Source of the DNA: Bin55 sp028819195
GTDB taxonomy: Bacteria; Pseudomonadota; Gammaproteobacteria; Pseudomonadales; Azotimanducaceae
DNA length: 64,000 nucleotides
Assembly: GCA_028819195.1 (NCBI GenBank)
Contig: JAPPMF010000002.1
Location: forward strand, 1-64,000
Direction of reading: 5' to 3'
Shown here: piece after piece, positions 59,924-64,000 of the stretch
Numbering within the stretch: the stretch's first letter is position 1
Layout of the letters: every line of letters starts with the position of its first letter
Notes under the pieces: generated by a model
The model's database searches: none
Told to the model about the DNA's origin: nothing
Seen by the model: only the letters and a program-made list of their open reading frames with translations
Program-made: the position numbers and the translations under genes

Positions 59924-60783
59924 GAGTCCTGTATAATCCTATTAAGTAAGGCAAGGGGTTTTTGCGTCTTAAATCCAGTTTTTTGTTTTCGATCTTTAGG
60001 ATCAATCGCTTGAATGTCTTGCCAGACATCATCAATTACCCAACCGTTACACTTGTAAATTACTTCGCCTTCGTCAGGGGTTCGCCTGTTCTCTTTAATC
60101 CAACGGTCTAAGTAAGCTGTAAAACGAGAGTCAGTTTTTGGATGGGAACCGTATCTAATTTCGTTACCAATGTAAAACTTTCTCCATCGCTTAAAATCTA
60201 CCGTGTCTTGAAAGTTGTCCAGATAAGAAAGTTGGAATGGGTTTCGTTTCCGATAAAACGATTCGTCTTTTGAATACCAAAATAGTACGTCATGTTTTTT
60301 TGGGTAATACTCTTTAGCTTGACCTACATAAGTTCGATAGTGCCACACAATCTCATTTCTAAACTGCTTTTTACCAAAAATACAGTCTAATAGCAGTTTC
60401 AACCAGTGGCTCATCGTGGGATCACAATGCAGATAAATTGATCCTGTCGGTTTCAATAATCGGTGCATTTCTAACAGTCGTACGGCCATGTAAATCAAGT
60501 AGGACCTGTCACTTGACGTGAGCGCCGCGTTAATAACTTTGTTTAGACGTGGATGTTTTGCTTCAATCAGATCTAACCACGCTATGTCAACGTCTTGTAG
60601 CGTCCACGTGTCTTTGAACTCCGCCCCCGCTGCTTGGCTTCCGATGGGAGCAGCGTAGTTAGTGTTGGAATTGAATGGCGGATCTAGGTAGATGAGGTCA
60701 ATACACTCTGAATTCATCCCGCGCATAATCGCCAAGTTGTCACCTGTCCAAATCGTCTGATTCGAAAAATTAGGGACTCCCAT
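59902..60783 (-). CDS. Beta-class DNA methyltransferase, N-terminal half, stopped at a poly-G run
   Basis: 293 residues. Motif IV is LIYLDPPFNSNTNYAAPIG (DPPF, amino-methyltransferase); then YLIYMAVRLLEMHRLLKPTGSIYLHCDP, WHYRTYVG and the target-recognition region, up to GFKTQKPLALLNRIIQDSCVR, the normal approach to motif I. It then runs through 11 G and stops at TAG 59902-59904. One more or two fewer G would read into VVLDPFCGC and join the C-terminal half. So the order is IV, TRD, then I (beta class), and the protein in this state lacks the SAM pocket and the HNH domain. It is an OFF state if the tract is real. Confidence 0.85.
   Translation of the reverse strand: MGVPNFSNQTIWTGDNLAIMRGMNSECIDLIYLDPPFNSNTNYAAPIGSQAAGAEFKDTWTLQDVDIAWLDLIEAKHPRLNKVINAALTSSDRSYLIYMAVRLLEMHRLLKPTGSIYLHCDPTMSHWLKLLLDCIFGKKQFRNEIVWHYRTYVGQAKEYYPKKHDVLFWYSKDESFYRKRNPFQLSYLDNFQDTVDFKRWRKFYIGNEIRYGSHPKTDSRFTAYLDRWIKENRRTPDEGEVIYKCNGWVIDDVWQDIQAIDPKDRKQKTGFKTQKPLALLNRIIQDSCVRGGG
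59905..59915 (-). repeat. 11-base homopolymer (poly-G on the coding strand), likely phase-variation tract
   Basis: C11 on the plus strand, within the coding region of the methyltransferase, at the join of the two frames. Runs of this length are rare in DNA of this composition and are the classic site of slipped-strand mispairing. With 9 or 12 G the frame is open through both halves; with 11 it is closed. Basis: counted directly from the sequence, but homopolymer length is error-prone in long-read assemblies. Confidence 0.85.
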
Positions 60784-60995
60784 AGAGGAATATTTTATAG
60801 AGAATGGTAATTAAAATCGCTAATTCCCATCCAAAGGTATCAGATCAAGAAACTTCCGAATTCACGACTCTATGTTGGCATAACAAGTGTAGAAATGAAA
60901 ATTATGAGCAGCAAGTTGGAGGTTTAGACTGCGATTCTAGGTTACACGGCCATCCCTTTATCCAATCAAAAGATGACTTGACGAGCGTGCGAAAC

Positions 60996-62138
60996 TTAAT
61001 CCTCCAGAATTCGTTGTAGTACTAGCGTCGGTTCCTCATTGGTTAATGCTAGTCCGAATGTGTGGGTCGCAGTACATTCGAAAATGTAACTTTTTCCCAC
61101 TACCAACCCATCAAGACCGTTATGTAGTTTGTCTTTATCAATTTTTCCTTTTATTACTCCGTCATCAGTGTTGAGTCCCCAAGTACCAGATTGCTGACTG
61201 AAACTGACGAAAGAACCTTGGACAATGTGTGTTTTTGTTTCCAAAATTTCACGGGACCGTTTTTGCATTGAGTGAACCAATTTTTTTGCGACTGAAAACT
61301 TAAATTGGTTTGAGTCGTTAGATTGAAATCGTGGTTCTGCCCAAGAGTAACTTAGATCAACTTTACTTCGGTTTAGAACTTTCAAGATCCTGATAAATTT
61401 CTTCGCGAAATCGACTCCATGATTTTTAGCTATCTTTCTAATATGCTCCACCTCGTCCGTACAACGTACGACGTCATCAACTTGTTCAAGAGCTTTGATT
61501 AATAGTCGATGCGGCGGATCAAATATGTCAACGTCAGTCTTACTCGCCTCAAGCAATACTATCAGGGATCCAGGTGTAGCAGATGCAACTACATCCAGTC
61601 CCACGGCTGACTTTTCATGGGTTGTTCGAGGCTGGTCGGTAACGCTCTTGAATAACTCTTCTAATCCTACAATCAATTCGCTGTGACATCTTACACTTAA
61701 ACGATTTCTTTGGTGGTAATCCTTGGGTTGAATCTTGAGTTGCAAGACAAAATTTTCTCGGTTTGTTGCTTCCAGTAGCGCTGGGTTCTGCTGATTAATT
61801 GGTTCGCTAAGGTAAAAGTCTTCGACAGGAAGTTTCTCGTCGGGAACAGGTATAGTTCCCTGGTCTTGCAAAATAAGTGGATCCTCCAAACAGTATGTTT
61901 CACAAGTGTACCAACCAAATTCTGAAGATTCCTTCATCAAGGTGCATAGGTCAACTTCTCCTCGGCGAAGGGCATACAGCCTGGCTGGGTTGACACCTAC
62001 TATAAGATATTTGAATCCGTTCGATTCCGAATCGAAAACAGTACCAAGATAGTGACCGCCAATTTCATCACGTGCTTCGATAACCTTAGGTCCGTCGTAA
62101 TAAAAAAGGGTTGACTTATATGTGATAAACTTAATCAC
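60996..62138 (-). CDS. Unknown protein, possibly DUF6575-like N-terminus
   Basis: 380 residues. The first 100 residues (YYDGPKVIEARDEIGGHYLG, FKYLIVGVNPARLYALRRGEVDLCTLM) resemble proteins annotated as DUF6575, as far as I recall; this is not certain. The middle is helical; the last 60 residues (VQGSFVSFSQQSGTWGLNTD, GLVVGKSYIFECTA) look like a small beta domain. No catalytic motif is seen. It overlaps the upstream 126-residue gene by 8 bp, so the two form one unit, in a neighbourhood of restriction-like genes. A defence or toxin-antitoxin role is only a guess from context. Confidence 0.55.
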   Translation of the reverse strand: MIKFITYKSTLFYYDGPKVIEARDEIGGHYLGTVFDSESNGFKYLIVGVNPARLYALRRGEVDLCTLMKESSEFGWYTCETYCLEDPLILQDQGTIPVPDEKLPVEDFYLSEPINQQNPALLEATNRENFVLQLKIQPKDYHQRNRLSVRCHSELIVGLEELFKSVTDQPRTTHEKSAVGLDVVASATPGSLIVLLEASKTDVDIFDPPHRLLIKALEQVDDVVRCTDEVEHIRKIAKNHGVDFAKKFIRILKVLNRSKVDLSYSWAEPRFQSNDSNQFKFSVAKKLVHSMQKRSREILETKTHIVQGSFVSFSQQSGTWGLNTDDGVIKGKIDKDKLHNGLDGLVVGKSYIFECTATHTFGLALTNEEPTLVLQRILED

Positions 62139-62511
62139 TTAATTTGACCTCACAACACGCCAAGATGTCAAATTCTTTAGCTGGCCACCAAGTGTAGTGG
62201 TGTGGTCCAAAAGACTTGATGTACGAACCTGCTCCACGAACTAGTTGAATCTTGCAGAGTCGGTAATCTTTTTTTGTTCGCTCGGTTCGTTGTTTTGCAG
62301 TTTTAGGGTTTGAAAACACTGATACACCTCTGCCAAAACACTCATCGGACGGGCGTTTGACATGAAATGTTGGATTTAGTTTAGCTAGTGAATCGAAGTC
62401 GTTTTCGGTAGGTGTATTGCTAGCAATCATTCGATACATAACAACTGGGCCTTCAATGTCTTTTGCATTGGGTGGCGGGCAGTTAGGGGGAAGTTCTTCA
62501 CGATATTCCAT
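62131..62511 (-). CDS. Small unknown protein paired with the 380-residue gene
   Basis: 126 residues without signal or membrane helix. A proline-rich start (EELPPNCPPPNAKDIEG) is followed by VVMYRMIASNTPTENDFDSL, ECFGRGVSVFSNPKTAK and a final GPHHYTWWPAKEFDILACCE. The pattern (YR near the start, RG-S-V-F, HH-x-WWP at the end) recurs in small hypothetical proteins I have seen but cannot name. It overlaps the next gene by 8 bp and would be its first partner. Function unknown. Confidence 0.5.
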   Translation of the reverse strand: MEYREELPPNCPPPNAKDIEGPVVMYRMIASNTPTENDFDSLAKLNPTFHVKRPSDECFGRGVSVFSNPKTAKQRTERTKKDYRLCKIQLVRGAGSYIKSFGPHHYTWWPAKEFDILACCEVKLSD

Positions 62512-62912
62512 GAGAATTGCACTATTTATTTTAATCTACATACCTTCCGGCGAGACATCACTGACCGAAATTTCCCTTCTAATCTAATCGACTGAATCAA
62601 GTTTTTTTGATTGATTAATAAGTTCTGTTTAAAAACTTTCGCTTCTGTGTAGTTTAATCGGATCGGGTTTCTTCCCTTTGTGTAACAAGTTTAGTGGCTC
62701 TGTCAATTTAATGACAGATGACTTGTAAGCGACGACTAGTCACTCTCGCTAAATCTACACTAAGGACTAGAGATCTGTAGCCACTGATACATTCCATTCC
62801 ATTACACATCAATCGGAACGAAATCACAAGAATGTAGAAGAAAGGTTGTATTCATTGCTCAACGTTAAAAGCACGATATTGAATTCTCAAAACAGAATAT
62901 AATTCTTATCGT

Positions 62913-63054
62913 AAACTACTATACAAAACACGGCAAATAAACTAGTTTCCAATTTTACACAACAAGTCAAGTAAACCTTGACAAACACGGGTAAATGTGT
63001 ACAATAAATATAGTATAAATGGGGCTAAAACTCCAACGAAAAACTACTATACAA
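62913..63054 (+). repeat. 14-bp direct repeats flanking a promoter
   Basis: AAACTACTATACAA occurs exactly at 62913-62926 and 63041-63054, 128 bp apart, on both sides of the promoter at 62978-63005. Candidate operator pair. Confidence 0.45.
62978..63005 (+). promoter_or_regulatory. Strong sigma70-type promoter
   Basis: TTGACA (62978-62983) and TACAAT (63000-63005) with a 16-bp spacer. The first box is consensus and the second differs by one base. It points to the gene starting at 63085 with a leader of about 70 bases, inside which one copy of the AAACTACTATACAA repeat falls. Confidence 0.65.
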
Positions 63055-63084
63055 TAATTTTGAATTGCCCGGAAAATACAGAGT

Positions 63085-64000
63085 ATGAAATTTCAAGAAA
63101 TTGATAAGCTAATCCCTAAATCGCTAGTTTGCGGATCTAAACGAACGAAACTTCTTCAAGATATTGAACGTTCTACAGAACACTTCGAATCCCAACCGCG
63201 AAATCGAGACGGTAGAGGCGTGCAACACAAAATTCGAAAACAGGTTAAAGTCACAATCAGACACATTAAGAGTGCTTTGCGCCAGTTGGAACACCATGAA
63301 GATGCTCAAGTCAGACACAGTGCAAAAAAACTTCTCAAATCCATTCCCCATGTCAAGTATTCTGAACTTGCTCGTAGAGCTTCTTCGTTCTGCGGTAAGG
63401 TTAAAAAGTCATCGCACCGGTTAAATGAGCAAAAATTGCGGATGAATAGTCGTACACTTGACATTTCAAAAATGTTGAAGTTGCGAGAGGTTTGTTCGTT
63501 AGACTTTTTGCAAGAAGTGGGACGGCACTTGCAAAACTGTGTCGCACACCGTTCTGTCGCGCAAGATTATTTTGAAGATGTCAAAGCAGGTCGCTCTGAA
63601 CTTTGGGTTGTGCAAAAGCGGGGAAGAATGGTGGGATTACTTAACGTCGAGTCTTGGATGAGTCATATTTCGGATAGAGTGGTTCGTGAATGTAGTGCGA
63701 AAAGGCGATTACCGCTGGAATTGACTCGAGAAGAAGCGTTCAAAGTATTGAAGAGTCTTTCAATAACGGATGTAGAGGCTGAGACATTTGTACGAGTTGG
63801 TGCTTTTCCAATGTTTCTTCGTAAGGACAAAGAACACGCTGTTCCTTTATCGATTAATTACGGTACCAAATCGCATCGTGTTTGGCAGTTCTCCAATCGT
63901 ATTGTCGTCGGTACTACAAGTATGCAGTCTGATGAACAAGCTGTATGTGACCCAACAACAGTGAAATGGTCACAATTCAAACTAGTTTCGACGGACGAGT
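63085..64000 (+). CDS. PcfJ-like-motif protein, 3' end outside the window
   Basis: 305 codons from ATG 63085, open to the right edge, so partial. The N-terminal 130 residues are basic and helical (KFQEIDKLIPKSLVCGSKRT, HKIRKQVKVTIRHIKSAL). Residues 146-153 read GRHLQNCV within LQEVGRHLQNCVAHRS, followed by DVKAGRSELWVVQKRGRMVG and LLNVE. This succession (a GxxLxxCV motif, then a short helix, then two strands) resembles the core of PcfJ-like proteins, whose molecular role is not well known. No signal peptide. It sits behind a strong promoter. Confidence 0.6.
   Translation, partial: MKFQEIDKLIPKSLVCGSKRTKLLQDIERSTEHFESQPRNRDGRGVQHKIRKQVKVTIRHIKSALRQLEHHEDAQVRHSAKKLLKSIPHVKYSELARRASSFCGKVKKSSHRLNEQKLRMNSRTLDISKMLKLREVCSLDFLQEVGRHLQNCVAHRSVAQDYFEDVKAGRSELWVVQKRGRMVGLLNVESWMSHISDRVVRECSAKRRLPLELTREEAFKVLKSLSITDVEAETFVRVGAFPMFLRKDKEHAVPLSINYGTKSHRVWQFSNRIVVGTTSMQSDEQAVCDPTTVKWSQFKLVSTDE

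Larger units (their letters stand above)
62512..63084. other. Intergenic, AT-rich control region
   Basis: 573 bp with no gene. It separates the minus-strand pair from the plus-strand gene at 63085. It holds a strong promoter (62978-63005), a 14-bp exact direct repeat AAACTACTATACAA at 62913-62926 and 63041-63054 on either side of it, and a related pair ACAAAACACGG (62923) / ACAAACACGG (62981). These could be regulator sites. Confidence 0.5.

Noticed and set aside
60804..61019. 71-codon plus-strand frame between the methyltransferase and the 380-residue gene
   Set aside because: No ribosome site, no conserved motif, and it overlaps the 3' end of the 380-residue gene.
1..64000. CRISPR arrays, insertion sequences or prophage genes
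   Set aside because: No regular spaced repeats, transposase, integrase or phage structural genes were seen on either strand.

Overview
The window looks like a chromosomal segment of a Gammaproteobacterium with a low to moderate GC content. The evidence is the gene set: one-piece tmRNA with an E. coli-like tag (ANNDNYALAA), SdhE next to YgfZ, NadB, an RseC-family protein, AlaA-type aminotransferase, YciB, PdxJ, LepA and a SUF operon with SufT and SufE. Many envelope lipoproteins and a TonB-dependent receptor show a diderm cell. No phage, insertion sequence, integrase or CRISPR array is visible.

Layout. 1-9 kb: a run of exported or membrane genes of unknown purpose. It has a large beta-repeat protein, a MauF/MauD/MauE-like membrane redox set without any amine dehydrogenase subunit in view, and two paralogous 620-residue helical proteins. 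9.4-25.4 kb: mostly housekeeping genes: ssrA, peroxiredoxin, pdxJ, yciB, ygfZ, sdhE, nadB, rseC-like, M32 carboxypeptidase, lepA, crotonase, gamma-glutamyltransferase-like, msrB, alaA-like and tusA. 25.4-39 kb: a co-directional cluster that I regard as the strongest candidate for an undescribed system. It encodes lipoproteins, membrane-anchored TPR and PEGA proteins, a PEGA protein with an FGE-sulfatase fold lacking the usual cysteines, a MotA/TolQ/ExbB-like channel, an actin-like ATPase-fold protein with an FHA-like tail, and two von Willebrand A proteins whose N-terminal helix carries an ExbD/TolR-like LDV motif. 39-42 kb: a methyltransferase and a TonB-dependent receptor.

42.5-49.7 kb: sufB-C-D-S and sufA-T-E, split by a segment holding two small membrane genes and a decayed copy of the sufS 3' end. 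49.9-52.5 kb: a DUF1761 protein, an anchored protein, two glycosyltransferase-like genes of the TIGR04283/TIGR04282 type, and tRNA-Arg(CCU). 52.7-55.7 kb: a three-gene cluster that matches sulfolipid synthesis (sqdB, a GT8 glycosyltransferase, an SDR) in the order known from Rhodobacter.

55.7-64 kb: an accessory region. It has a two-repeat orphan protein, a KAP-family P-loop NTPase broken by a one-base frameshift, and a beta-class DNA methyltransferase with a fused HNH nuclease that is interrupted at an 11-base G/C run (a phase-variation signature). It also has an unknown two-gene pair and a gene with a PcfJ-like motif running off the right edge.

Four reading frames are broken in the way a single missing base would break them (near 2.95-3.02, 20.0, 58.6 and 59.9 kb). 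The last is a classic contingency tract; the others could be sequencing error, real mutation or programmed overlap. All functional calls rest on reading motifs by eye; no database search was made.
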